Shown here piece after piece: positions 1 to 6,514 of a DNA stretch of 10,900 bases (positions are counted from its first letter, which is position 1; each line of letters starts with the position of its first letter). Source of the stretch: a bacterium (GTDB lineage: Bacteria > Desulfobacterota > GWC2-55-46); assembly GCA_004298725.1 (NCBI GenBank), contig SCQA01000184.1, positions 1 through 10,900 on the forward strand. Reading direction: 5' to 3'. The notes beneath the pieces are model-generated. The model worked only from the letters and a program-made list of their open reading frames with translations, did not search any database and was not told where the DNA came from. Position numbers and translations under genes: made by a program.

Positions 1-24
1 ATAAGCCGGTAGCTATAAACTCGA

Positions 25-117
25 ATGGCAAGAAATCGTTATGTCATAACCGAACCGGACAAACTGCACTTCCTCACCTGCACGGTGAGTCGCTGTATTT
101 TTCACACCGCGTCATAA
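25..117 (+). pseudogene. N-terminal fragment of a REP-associated (IS200-like, Y1) tyrosine transposase
   Basis: An ATG at 25 opens a 30-codon frame ending in TAA at 115-117. Its first 21 residues (MARNRYVITEP, then HFLTCTV at residues 15-21) look like the extreme N-terminus of the RAYT/Y1_Tnp transposases, in which a HFLTCTV-type strand precedes the catalytic HUH motif. After residue 21 the similarity stops and a stop follows. The HUH motif and the catalytic tyrosine are therefore absent and the piece cannot be active. Its end overlaps the end of rpoS tail to tail by 16 bases. A CTCACC-TGCAC-GGTGAG inverted repeat (73-89) lies inside it, but with no T-tract directly after it. Recognition rests on a short motif and a similarity search would settle it. 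Confidence 0.5.
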
Positions 118-1061
118 GCGCATATATTGTCCCATTCCATTATCATCCTTTTAAGCTTTATAAGCGCTTTTACTTCAATCTGGCGCACGCGTTCCCGTGT
201 GACTCCGAATATTTCGCCTATGGCTTCAAGTGTTTTGGGGCCGTTATCGGATATGCCGAACCTTAATTCTATTATTTCGCGCTCATTCGACTCAAGAAGG
301 CCAAGCCATCTGACTACGCTGTTTGTTCTTCTTGCGTCTTCAATAAGCGCGAGAGGACCAGGGTAAAGGTCGTCCTTCAGCCTTTCAAGAAGCGTCTGTT
401 CGGAACCGTCAGGCAGGCAAGCGTCAAGCGAACAGCTCTTTTTGTTAATGGTATCAAGTTTTCTTACGTATCTGCCGGAAAGGCCGGTTCTGTCGGATAT
501 TTCAACAACGGTAGGCTCGGTGTTGTTTTTGAGCAGATGTTCTCTTGTAGCCTTGGCAACTTTGGCAAGGTCGGCGGTAATATGTATTGGAAGCCGGACA
601 ATATTTGATTGATTTCCAATGGCGCGTTCAATGGCCTGCTTTATCCAATATGTGGCATACGTTGAAAACTTGCACCCCTTCGAGGCCTTAAAACGCTCTG
701 TTGCTTTTATAAGCCCGATGTTGCCTTCTTCGATTATGTCTTGAAATGGAAAACCGCGGTTCAAGTATCTTTTGGCGATATTGACTACAAGACGTAGATT
801 TGCTTCAATCATCCGTTGACGGGCGGCTTTGTCGCCTCTGGCAATGCGTCTTGCGAGGGTCTTTTCTTCTTTTGAGGTAAGCAGTGCGTAACGCTTGATT
901 CCGTTGAAATAAACCTTTACCGTGTCCGTTACCGCAGACTCACGTTCTGGCGGTTCCATTTCACGATGATTTACAAGATTTGTTAATTGAGAAGTTTCTT
1001 TTTCTGTGAATTGCGTACGGCTGGTATTTGTGTTCCAGTAGCTTTTACTCAGGTTACTCAT
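102..1061 (-). CDS. rpoS: RNA polymerase sigma factor, RpoS-type (sigma-70 group 2)
   Basis: This 319-residue alternative primary-type sigma factor would direct core RNA polymerase to stationary-phase and stress promoters. Region 1.2 lies at about residues 45-80 (TDTVKVYFNGI). Region 2 is at about 85-150 and carries NLRLVVNIAKRYLNRG and the -10 recognition stretch FSTYATYWIKQAIERAI. Region 3 is at about 160-235. Region 4 has the -35-binding helix-turn-helix near the C-terminus (TLEAIGEIFGVTRERVRQIE). There is no long region 1.1, as expected for RpoS and unlike RpoD. The surE-pcm-nlpD-rpoS neighbourhood is the classical RpoS context and supports the name. An AAAGGAG lies about 10 bases upstream of the ATG at 1061. 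The last residues after region 4.2 (about MEWDNICAYDAV) look like a divergent tail, and the transposase fragment overlaps this end. Confidence 0.9.
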   Translation of the reverse strand: MSNLSKSYWNTNTSRTQFTEKETSQLTNLVNHREMEPPERESAVTDTVKVYFNGIKRYALLTSKEEKTLARRIARGDKAARQRMIEANLRLVVNIAKRYLNRGFPFQDIIEEGNIGLIKATERFKASKGCKFSTYATYWIKQAIERAIGNQSNIVRLPIHITADLAKVAKATREHLLKNNTEPTVVEISDRTGLSGRYVRKLDTINKKSCSLDACLPDGSEQTLLERLKDDLYPGPLALIEDARRTNSVVRWLGLLESNEREIIELRFGISDNGPKTLEAIGEIFGVTRERVRQIEVKALIKLKRMIMEWDNICAYDAV

Positions 1062-1120
1062 ATCGGCTCATTCTCCTTTAACGTAGAATGAAGCGGCGAC
1101 GAGTTGCCATCACTAAGCAT

Positions 1121-1149
1121 AATTTACTACAAAATCACGAGCTTGGCAA
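1121..1149 (-). promoter_or_regulatory. candidate sigma-70 promoter for rpoS inside the nlpD 3' end
   Basis: On the minus strand a TTGCCA (1144-1149) is separated by 17 bases from TAAATT (1121-1126). The -35 matches consensus at five of six positions and the -10 at four of six. It would start transcription near 1114, leaving a leader of about 50 bases before the rpoS ATG. In E. coli the main rpoS promoter also lies within nlpD, though further upstream. The call rests on motif and spacing only. Confidence 0.35.
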
Positions 1150-1923
1150 GTAAAAAATAGGATTAAGCGTAGCTTTTCCTCTTCTAACTTCAAAGTGGAG
1201 GTGAAAACCTGTAGCATTTCCAGTTGAGCCGACTGTTCCTATTACATCGCCTTTTGCGACTTTTGCGGCGTTTTTAACAAGGTTTTGTTTATTATGTGCG
1301 TATACAGTATAAAAATTTCCGCTGTGGCTTAGTATAATGATATTGCCGTAACCGCGCATACTTTCGCTGATGTAAACAACGTAGCCGTCGTCAGCGGCCT
1401 TAATCGGCGCGCCTTCATTAGCGCGTATGTCAATGCCGTCATGCTTTACGCCGTCTCTCAAGCCGAAATGCGACGACACTTCACCTTTTATAGGCCACGA
1501 AAAAAGTCTTTTGTTCTTTTCTTCAGGCGCAGTGTTTTGAACGTGGTTTTTATTAACGGGTAGCGGTGTGTCGTGATTTTTTGCTGTTGCTTTGTGGCGC
1601 TTTTGGGCGCCGGGTATCTTTATGCGCTTGCCTGTTTCAAGGTCGCCGGGCTTTTTTATGTTATTGGCCTCGGCAACGTCTTTTACGTTAACGCCGTAAT
1701 GTTTGCTTATCCTCCAGAGCGTCTCGCCTTTTTTAACGGTATGATATTGACCGCCGCGCTCCGCGGCGCAACCGGAAAAAAATACGGATGAAATAATAAG
1801 CGCCGGCAGTATTACAACGCCGCATCGGCAGGCATACGCCGTGACAATGCTGAAAAACTTTGGAAGTGTTTTCAGGTAGCGTCCTTCCACCCGTGCCTGC
1901 CTATCAGCTTTACGAAGTTGCAT
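1135..1923 (-). CDS. nlpD: NlpD-like LysM / M23 (LytM) peptidoglycan hydrolase lipoprotein
   Basis: This 262-residue envelope protein is involved in septal peptidoglycan turnover. A hydrophobic segment (about 34-49) runs into a lipobox-like FFSGC, with Cys52 as the probable lipidated residue. A LysM peptidoglycan-binding domain follows at about 60-104 (YHTVKKGETLWRISKHYGV), then a polar linker, then an M23/LytM domain from about 143. Unlike E. coli NlpD, whose LytM site is degenerate, this one keeps the zinc and catalytic residues: H161-xxx-D165, H210 (in YAH) and H241-x-H243. It may therefore be a true endopeptidase rather than only an amidase activator. The ATG at 1923 lies 52 bases inside pcm and has GAGGTG eight bases upstream. 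A GTG at 1890 is the alternative start. It sits between pcm and rpoS in the usual order. Confidence 0.88.
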   Translation of the reverse strand: MQLRKADRQARVEGRYLKTLPKFFSIVTAYACRCGVVILPALIISSVFFSGCAAERGGQYHTVKKGETLWRISKHYGVNVKDVAEANNIKKPGDLETGKRIKIPGAQKRHKATAKNHDTPLPVNKNHVQNTAPEEKNKRLFSWPIKGEVSSHFGLRDGVKHDGIDIRANEGAPIKAADDGYVVYISESMRGYGNIIILSHSGNFYTVYAHNKQNLVKNAAKVAKGDVIGTVGSTGNATGFHLHFEVRRGKATLNPIFYLPSS

Positions 1924-2549
1924 CCGCGAAGCACCTCTTTTTGTATGCCGAAGGGCTTCTTGGTTATGCGTATAAGGTCCTGATTATCGTTTCCGCCAAC
2001 CGGTAAAACGAGCCTGCCGCCGGGTTTAAGCTGTTCTATGTACGCTGGCGGTATTTCCGGCGAATGGGCCGCCGCTATAATCGCGTCGAACGGAGCTTCC
2101 TCTTTCCAGCCAAGAGTGCCGTCGCCAAGTCTTACTACGACATTGGGGCACATAAGGCCGTCAAGCGCTTTTTTAGCGCGTAGAACAAGCTCGTGGATGC
2201 GCTCAACCGCAAAAACGCGCTCCGCGAGATGAGACAACACAGCGCTTTGATACCCGGAGCCTGAGCCTATTTCAAGGACTTTCTCTGTGCCGTTTAGGCA
2301 GAGCGCCTCGCACATGAAAGCCACCATGTAAGGTTGCGATATGGTCTGCCCCCTGCCTATGGGCAGAGGGTATTCACCGGATGATTGCGGCTGTAAGGCC
2401 TCTTCCACGAATATATGCCGCGGCACGTACAGCATGGCGTTTATAACGCGTTCGTCTTTTATGCCTCTGGCTATGACGAAGTTTTCGACCATTTTGCGTC
2501 TTGAACGCGCAAAAACGTCGCGCGCCGCGTTTGCTGTAGCGGGCTTCAA
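1872..2549 (-). CDS. pcm: protein-L-isoaspartate O-methyltransferase
   Basis: This cytosolic repair enzyme transfers a methyl group from S-adenosylmethionine to isoaspartyl residues in aged proteins so that they can revert to aspartate. It has 225 residues, slightly longer than the roughly 208 of E. coli Pcm, mainly at the N-terminus. The family signature PLPIGRGQTISQPYMV lies at 61-76. SAM motif I (VLEIGSGSGYQ) is at 91-101, an acidic ribose-binding Glu at 116, and GDG at 142-144 followed by PFDAII at 153-158. The start is a TTG at 2549 with AAGGA six bases upstream. No ATG or GTG exists in frame before Met20, which would cut into the conserved N-terminal helix. It lies 25 bases after surE, so the two are likely co-transcribed. 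Confidence 0.93.
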   Translation of the reverse strand: MKPATANAARDVFARSRRKMVENFVIARGIKDERVINAMLYVPRHIFVEEALQPQSSGEYPLPIGRGQTISQPYMVAFMCEALCLNGTEKVLEIGSGSGYQSAVLSHLAERVFAVERIHELVLRAKKALDGLMCPNVVVRLGDGTLGWKEEAPFDAIIAAAHSPEIPPAYIEQLKPGGRLVLPVGGNDNQDLIRITKKPFGIQKEVLRGCNFVKLIGRHGWKDAT

Positions 2550-2574
2550 GCCGGTTCCTTGCGTTGTAAGGGCG

Positions 2575-3342
2575 TCAAATCTTTCTCCTCCGCATTTCGT
2601 CGATGGAGCTGTAATTGGTCATGTCAAGGTGCAAAGGCGTTATTGAAATAAAACCGTTGTTTATGGCGTGAAAGTCGGCCTCTTCGCCGCCTTCCCATCT
2701 GACCATGTTGCCGCCTATCCAGTAGTATTTCTTCCCTCGCGGGTCGGTCTTTTCTACGACCACGTCCGTAAAAAAGCGTTTGCCTTGTTTGGTTATTTTA
2801 TATCCCTTTATATGCTTAACCTGCGGCACGTTTACGTTTAAGAGCGTGTCTTTGGGAAGCCCGTGCTTTAAAACGTGTCTTGTAAGCCTGCTTGCAAAGG
2901 CCGCGGCCAAACGGAAGTCGAACGCGTCCTTCCCTACAAGGGACATTGCAATTGAAGGTATGTCCATAAGCGTTGCTTCCATGGCGGCTGATACCGTGCC
3001 CGAATATATTACGTCTTCGCCGAGGTTTCCGCCCCTGTTTATGCCTGAAACGACGATGTCCGGCTTTCTTGGCAAAAGGCCGTTAATAGCGATGTTTATG
3101 CAGTCCGTAGGGGTGCCGTCAACGGCGAACATATTGCGCCCGGCGTCCTGCACGCGCAGAGGCCTGTGCAGTGTAAGGGAGTGGCTTGCGGCGCTTTGCT
3201 CTCTGTCCGGCGCGACAACGTAAACCATGCCAACGCGCCTTAACGCGGAAACAAGCTTTTTAATGCCGTCGGAATGTATGCCGTCGTCGTTAGAAACGAG
3301 TATCAGCGGTTTTTTAAACGATATTGCGGGTTTGCTTTTCAC
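2575..3342 (-). CDS. surE: 5'/3'-nucleotidase SurE
   Basis: This metal-dependent survival-protein phosphatase hydrolyses nucleoside 5'- and 3'-monophosphates and acts in the cytosol. It has 255 residues, close to the family norm of about 250. The N-terminal SNDDG (17-21) supplies the metal ligands D19 and D20, with S50 (in PDREQSAAS) and N102 (in SGINRGGN) completing the site. VDGTPTDC at 74-81 and YSGTVSAAMEA at about 113-123 are also typical. The start is a GTG at 3342. No other ATG, GTG or TTG lies between it and the conserved SNDDG. There is no Shine-Dalgarno sequence; instead a promoter -10 lies seven bases before the GTG, which suggests a leaderless message. It heads the surE-pcm-nlpD-rpoS unit and is divergent from purM. 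Confidence 0.94.
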   Translation of the reverse strand: MKSKPAISFKKPLILVSNDDGIHSDGIKKLVSALRRVGMVYVVAPDREQSAASHSLTLHRPLRVQDAGRNMFAVDGTPTDCINIAINGLLPRKPDIVVSGINRGGNLGEDVIYSGTVSAAMEATLMDIPSIAMSLVGKDAFDFRLAAAFASRLTRHVLKHGLPKDTLLNVNVPQVKHIKGYKITKQGKRFFTDVVVEKTDPRGKKYYWIGGNMVRWEGGEEADFHAINNGFISITPLHLDMTNYSSIDEMRRRKI

Positions 3343-3349
3343 TTATATT

Positions 3350-3378
3350 AATATACTGAAATACATAAAAAAATTCAA
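3350..3378 (-). promoter_or_regulatory. probable surE promoter placing the transcript start at the GTG codon
   Basis: On the minus strand TTGAAT (3373-3378) and TATATT (3350-3355) are 17 bases apart, matching sigma-70 consensus at four and five of six positions. The -10 ends seven bases before the surE GTG. The predicted transcription start therefore falls on or next to the first base of the start codon. No purine-rich ribosome-binding site fits in between. This is a motif-based call. Confidence 0.5.
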
Positions 3379-3413
3379 CGCCAAAGAGCTTGCCTGTCTA
3401 AAAAAAAGCCGTA

Positions 3414-3442
3414 TTGACTTTAATTTGATGATAGCTTAATCT
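3414..3442 (+). promoter_or_regulatory. candidate purM promoter with a near-leaderless start
   Basis: TTGACT (3414-3419, five of six) is followed after 17 bases by TAATCT (3437-3442, three of six). A start about seven bases on would be near 3449, leaving a leader of only about three bases before the purM ATG at 3452. No Shine-Dalgarno sequence is visible. The -10 is weak, so this is less secure than the opposing surE promoter in the same 109-base gap. Confidence 0.35.
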
Positions 3443-3451
3443 ATTCGCACT

Positions 3452-4525
3452 ATGAAAAAATACGGCGCTTTCACCTATAAAAACGCGGGCGTTGACATTG
3501 ACGAAGGCAACAGATTCGTTAAGCTTATAAAAGATAGCGTCCGCCGGACGTACAGAAAAGAAGTAATCGGGGGCATCGGCGGCTTTGGCGCGCTTTTTTC
3601 AGGGCGGTTTAAAGCGATGAAAGACCCGGTGCTTGTCTCTTCAACCGACGGAGTGGGCACCAAGCTGAAACTCGCTTTTATGACAAACAGGCACGATACG
3701 ATCGGTATCGACCTTGTGGCCATGAGCGTGAACGACGTGCTCGTAAGCGGCGCGGAGCCGCTATTCTTTCTCGACTACTTCGCTTGTTCCAAGCTTAAAG
3801 CTGAAACGGCCGCACAAGTGGTAATGGGCATAGCAAAAGGGTGTAAGGAGGCCGGTTGCTCGCTTGTCGGCGGCGAGACAGCCGAAATGCCCGGCATGTA
3901 TTCGGAAGGTGAATACGACCTCGCGGGTTTCGTCGTCGGCGTTGTTGACAGAAAAAAGATAATTGACGGAAGCAAAATAAAACCCGGCGACTGCTTAATC
4001 GGCCTTGCCTCAAGCGGGCTTCACAGCAACGGATATTCGCTTGCGAGAAAGGTCGTGTTTGAAAAGCTTGGCCTTGGGGTGAACGACGCGCCAGTTGAAC
4101 TTGACGGAGTTGACGTAGGCACCGCGCTTTTAAAACCCACGCGCATATACGTAAAGCCCGTTCTCAATATTCTTAAGGAATTTAACGTGCTTGCTCTTGC
4201 CCATATAACCGGAGGCGGTTTTACCGACAACATACCAAGGGTGCTTCCAAGGGGCGTAAAGGCCGTAATACAAAAAGGTTCGTGGCCTGTGCCGGCAATA
4301 TTCAAGCTTATCAGCGCGGGCGGCAATGTTAAAGAAAGCGAGATGCTTCGCACGTTCAACTGCGGCATAGGCTTACTGCTTGTCGTGAAAAAACGCGACG
4401 CGTCCGCGATAATCAAGCGGTTTAAAGCGCTTAAAGAAAAGGCCTTTATTATCGGCGAAGTAGCTTCGGCAAAAGGCAGGGATGAAAAGACGGTTGAATT
4501 CATTGGCGACGCGGACGTTTTTTAA
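3452..4525 (+). CDS. purM: phosphoribosylformylglycinamidine cyclo-ligase (AIR synthetase)
   Basis: This is the fifth step of de novo purine synthesis, closing the imidazole ring of FGAM to AIR with ATP; the enzyme is a cytosolic dimer. It has 357 residues against about 345 in E. coli. Family landmarks appear in order: AGVDIDEGN near the N-terminus, IGGFGALF at about 43-50, SSTDGVGTKLKLA (ATP-binding region), GIDLVAMSVNDVLVSGAEPLFFLDYF, AGCSLVGGETAEMPGMY, LIGLASSGLHSNGYSL and HITGGGFTDNIPRVLP. The ATG at 3452 fits the conserved N-terminus. It is followed after 42 bases by purN, forming a purM-purN unit as in many bacteria. No purine riboswitch or PurR-like site is evident in the very short upstream region. 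Confidence 0.96.
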   Translation: MKKYGAFTYKNAGVDIDEGNRFVKLIKDSVRRTYRKEVIGGIGGFGALFSGRFKAMKDPVLVSSTDGVGTKLKLAFMTNRHDTIGIDLVAMSVNDVLVSGAEPLFFLDYFACSKLKAETAAQVVMGIAKGCKEAGCSLVGGETAEMPGMYSEGEYDLAGFVVGVVDRKKIIDGSKIKPGDCLIGLASSGLHSNGYSLARKVVFEKLGLGVNDAPVELDGVDVGTALLKPTRIYVKPVLNILKEFNVLALAHITGGGFTDNIPRVLPRGVKAVIQKGSWPVPAIFKLISAGGNVKESEMLRTFNCGIGLLLVVKKRDASAIIKRFKALKEKAFIIGEVASAKGRDEKTVEFIGDADVF

Positions 4526-4567
4526 ATCTGTCTTCGCATAAAAATTAAGGCATATTTACAAACACAC

Positions 4568-5218
4568 ATGCTAAATATCGGCGTGCTCGTTTCAGGAAGC
4601 GGCACAAATTTACAGGCGATAATAGACGCAATAGAGGCAAAGCGGCTTGACGCCAAGATTGCCGTCGTAATCAGCAACAAGCCGGACGCCTTTGCCCTCA
4701 CGCGCGCTGAAAAGCACGGCATAGACACGCGTGTTATCGTTAAGGACGCCTTCCCTGACAGAGAGACTTTTGACGCTGAGCTTGTGCGCGTTTTGAACGA
4801 GCATAAGGTAGAGCTTGTGGCGCTTGCCGGTTTTTTACGCATACTTACGCCGGTTTTTACAAGGGCGTTTCCCATGCGGATTATGAATATACATCCGTCA
4901 CTATTGCCTTCTTTTACCGGTCTTGACGTGCAAAGAAAGGCAATAGAATACGGAGTTAAATTTTCCGGTTGCACCGTGCATTTTGTTGATGAAGGGCTTG
5001 ATACCGGCCCTATAATCATGCAGGCGGTTGTGCCGGTTACGGCCAACGACACGACGGAGACGCTTGCAAAGCGAATACTTGAAGAAGAGCATAAAATCTA
5101 CCCGGAGGCCATACGGCTTTACGCTGAAGGCAAATTTAAAATTTTAGGAAGAAGGGTGTTGTCCGCCGAATCCGGTACTGTTGAAGCCTCGCTCGAAAAT
5201 CCTCCAATAAAAAAATGA
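4568..5218 (+). CDS. purN: phosphoribosylglycinamide formyltransferase (GART)
   Basis: This third-step purine enzyme transfers the formyl group of 10-formyltetrahydrofolate to GAR. It has 216 residues, close to the usual 190-215. The phosphate-binding GSGTNLQ is at 10-16. The catalytic triad is visible as N107 and H109 in MNIHPSLLPSF and D145 in VHFVDEGLDTGPIIMQ, equivalent to N106, H108 and D144 of E. coli PurN. The last 15 or so residues after ILGRRV form a variable tail. No good Shine-Dalgarno sequence precedes the ATG; only an AAGG about 20 bases upstream is present, so translation may depend on coupling or read-through from purM. Its stop overlaps the next gene's start as ATGA. Confidence 0.95.
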   Translation: MLNIGVLVSGSGTNLQAIIDAIEAKRLDAKIAVVISNKPDAFALTRAEKHGIDTRVIVKDAFPDRETFDAELVRVLNEHKVELVALAGFLRILTPVFTRAFPMRIMNIHPSLLPSFTGLDVQRKAIEYGVKFSGCTVHFVDEGLDTGPIIMQAVVPVTANDTTETLAKRILEEEHKIYPEAIRLYAEGKFKILGRRVLSAESGTVEASLENPPIKK

Positions 5219-5652
5219 TACGGCCGCCTGTAATAGTCAGCGCCTGCCTAGTAGGTCTTAAAACTCGACACGACGGAAAAGAGATTCAAAACAGCGAGGT
5301 ATTAGAACTGCTGAAGGGTATGGCATTTATACCCGTATGCCCGGAACAGCTTGGCGGTTTGCCGACGCCGCGCCCCGCCGCCGAGATATCGGGCGGCAGG
5401 GCGCGCGACGTGCTTGAAGGCAAGGCAAAAGTGATTGATGAAAACGGCTTTGACGTTACTGATGGGTTTTTGAGAGGCGCCCGCGAGGTTTTGAAACTTG
5501 CAAAACTTACAGGCGCAACCACGGCCATATTAAAAGAAAAAAGCCCTTCATGCGGCGTAGCCTTTATTTATAGAAACGGTGCGATTGTAAACGGCGCGGG
5601 CGTATTAGCGGAGCTTTTGCAAAAAGAAGGGATTGAGGTAAAAGGATATTGA
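5215..5652 (+). CDS. DUF523 family protein, possible TudS-like Fe-S desulfidase
   Basis: This is a 145-residue protein of the DUF523 family. Its three signature cysteines are in the expected contexts: C11 in VSACLVGLKTRHDG, C42 in VCPEQLGGLPTPR and C113 in KEKSPSCG. In the characterised member TudS (2-thiouracil desulfidase) three such cysteines hold a [4Fe-4S] cluster that removes sulfur from thiolated pyrimidines. The same role here is an inference from the conserved cysteines. There is no signal peptide, so it is probably cytosolic. The ATG overlaps the purN stop by four bases (ATGA), which implies translational coupling to purN and a shared transcript with the purine genes. It might salvage thiolated bases or act in another Fe-S step; the substrate cannot be read from the sequence. 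Confidence 0.85.
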   Translation: MIRPPVIVSACLVGLKTRHDGKEIQNSEVLELLKGMAFIPVCPEQLGGLPTPRPAAEISGGRARDVLEGKAKVIDENGFDVTDGFLRGAREVLKLAKLTGATTAILKEKSPSCGVAFIYRNGAIVNGAGVLAELLQKEGIEVKGY

Positions 5653-5773
5653 CGGGGAGAAAAGCCGTATTGAAAATACCGGTGTTATTAGCCAGCAAGC
5701 CTTGTTAATGCCGGCAGATGCAAGCGTCCACTCAAATTATAAAATTAAACCCGTGGAAGGCGCGTGAAAGAAA

Positions 5774-5842
5774 GTGGGCATAGACCTTTTTACTGCGCCG
5801 CCCCGCCCTCAGGGTAGTGTTATACGGTAGTCTCTTGCCCAC
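5774..5842. repeat. long-range inverted repeat, possible structured RNA
   Basis: GTGGGCA (5774-5780) is complementary to TGCCCAC (5836-5842). The inner AGAC (5782-5785) pairs with GTCT (5830-5833), giving an 11-bp stem with a small internal loop around about 44 bases that include CCCTCAGGG. It could be the stem of a small RNA or part of a dispersed repeat. I do not recognise a known RNA family. Confidence 0.35.
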
Positions 5843-6099
5843 GTAAACGCATCAGGCTATTTTGCAAGCATACGGCAACTGTGTAAGTTTTGCCGCGCAT
5901 AATGCGAGCGTAAGCTATTTTCCATGGTTACGCTTTGCCAACGCAAACCACAGTAAATTCCCATGCCACCGGACTTCGCAATAAGCGAGGCACCCGTCTC
6001 GCACTATGACATAACTCGCCGTAAATACCCCTGCCGCCGTATACAGCTACAGGCTAATCAATTCGTAATAGCCAAGCGCAGTGTTCCGCTGTTCATAAT

Positions 6100-6239
6100 G
6101 GGTGCCTCTAAAAATCGCCCTTTTTCCCGATATCTTTGTTAGAACGAAATAAAAATGCTCACATATTCTTATATATGCTCCGCTTTTTATTTCGCCCCGC
6201 CTCGACCTCGGAAAAAATTTTTAATTTTTTGAGACACCC
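6100..6239. mobile_element. 140-bp MITE-like palindromic element flanked by TAAT
   Basis: The two halves form an imperfect palindrome with one exact centre at 6169/6170. The ends pair as GGGTGCCTC and its partner reading GGGTGTCTC on the other strand. A run of A residues follows, then a TTTTTCC-GA block offset by one base. An 11-bp perfect arm CGAAATAAAAA (6145-6155) pairs with TTTTTATTTCG (6184-6194), and CATAT/ATATG lies near the centre. TAAT is repeated directly outside both ends (6096-6099 and 6240-6243), as a 4-bp target-site duplication would be. It has no coding capacity. This fits a miniature inverted-repeat element or a large REP/BIME-type palindrome. I cannot name the family. Confidence 0.6.
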
Positions 6240-6253
6240 TAATTACTAAAAAC

Positions 6254-6293
6254 AAGATTGGGAATCTTTTGGAGCAGGTTGAAACCCTGCTCC
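6254..6293. repeat. two adjacent perfect hairpins
   Basis: AAGATT-GGG-AATCTT (6254-6268) is followed two bases later by GGAGCAGG-TTGAAAC-CCTGCTCC (6271-6293), an 8-bp perfect stem with a 7-base loop. No T-tract follows, so it is not a typical intrinsic terminator. The layout resembles the anticodon and T arms of a tRNA 3' half, but no 5' half is present. It begins only about 15 bases after the palindromic element. Confidence 0.45.
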
Positions 6294-6514
6294 ATCTACG
6301 CATTACTACATTGTTCTGCCGATTAAAATTGCTGAGTGTTTTAATTGCAGTATATTCAAGGCGTAGTTATTCTGCCTTTGCGTTTAATTCAATTGCCCCG
6401 CCTTAAATGGCGTGGTATTTGTCGGCAAGAAATTACTGTTTTGCCCCGTACTTAATTAAAAGGACGGACAAAGGCAAGTACTCGAACAACGCAAACAACC
6501 GCTTTGCGAGGTTA

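Larger units (their letters stand above)
5653..6514. other. long non-coding stretch rich in inverted repeats
   Basis: About 860 bases separate the DUF523 gene from the small ORF ending at 6515, and no frame longer than about 60 codons covers them. The segment contains a long-range inverted repeat (5774-5842), short hairpins (for example CGGCAA/TTGCCG and AGCGTAA/TTACGCT between about 5870 and 5940), a 140-bp palindromic element (6100-6239) and two adjacent hairpins (6254-6293). I see no rRNA, no complete tRNA, no CRISPR and no recognisable terminator with a T-tract. It looks like a site of accumulated small mobile repeats or an unidentified structured RNA. Confidence 0.6.

Noticed and set aside
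5774..5842. 6S RNA, tmRNA, SRP RNA or RNase P RNA in the purine-operon spacer
   Set aside because: None of the conserved sequence blocks of these RNAs could be found; only a generic stem is visible.
6250..6300. tRNA-Pro(GGG)-like 3' half: anticodon-type loop TTGGGAA followed by a T-arm-like hairpin
   Set aside because: No matching 5' acceptor strand or D arm is found upstream, position 56 of the T loop would be G instead of C, and no CCA follows. At best it is a fragment, so it is listed only as hairpins.
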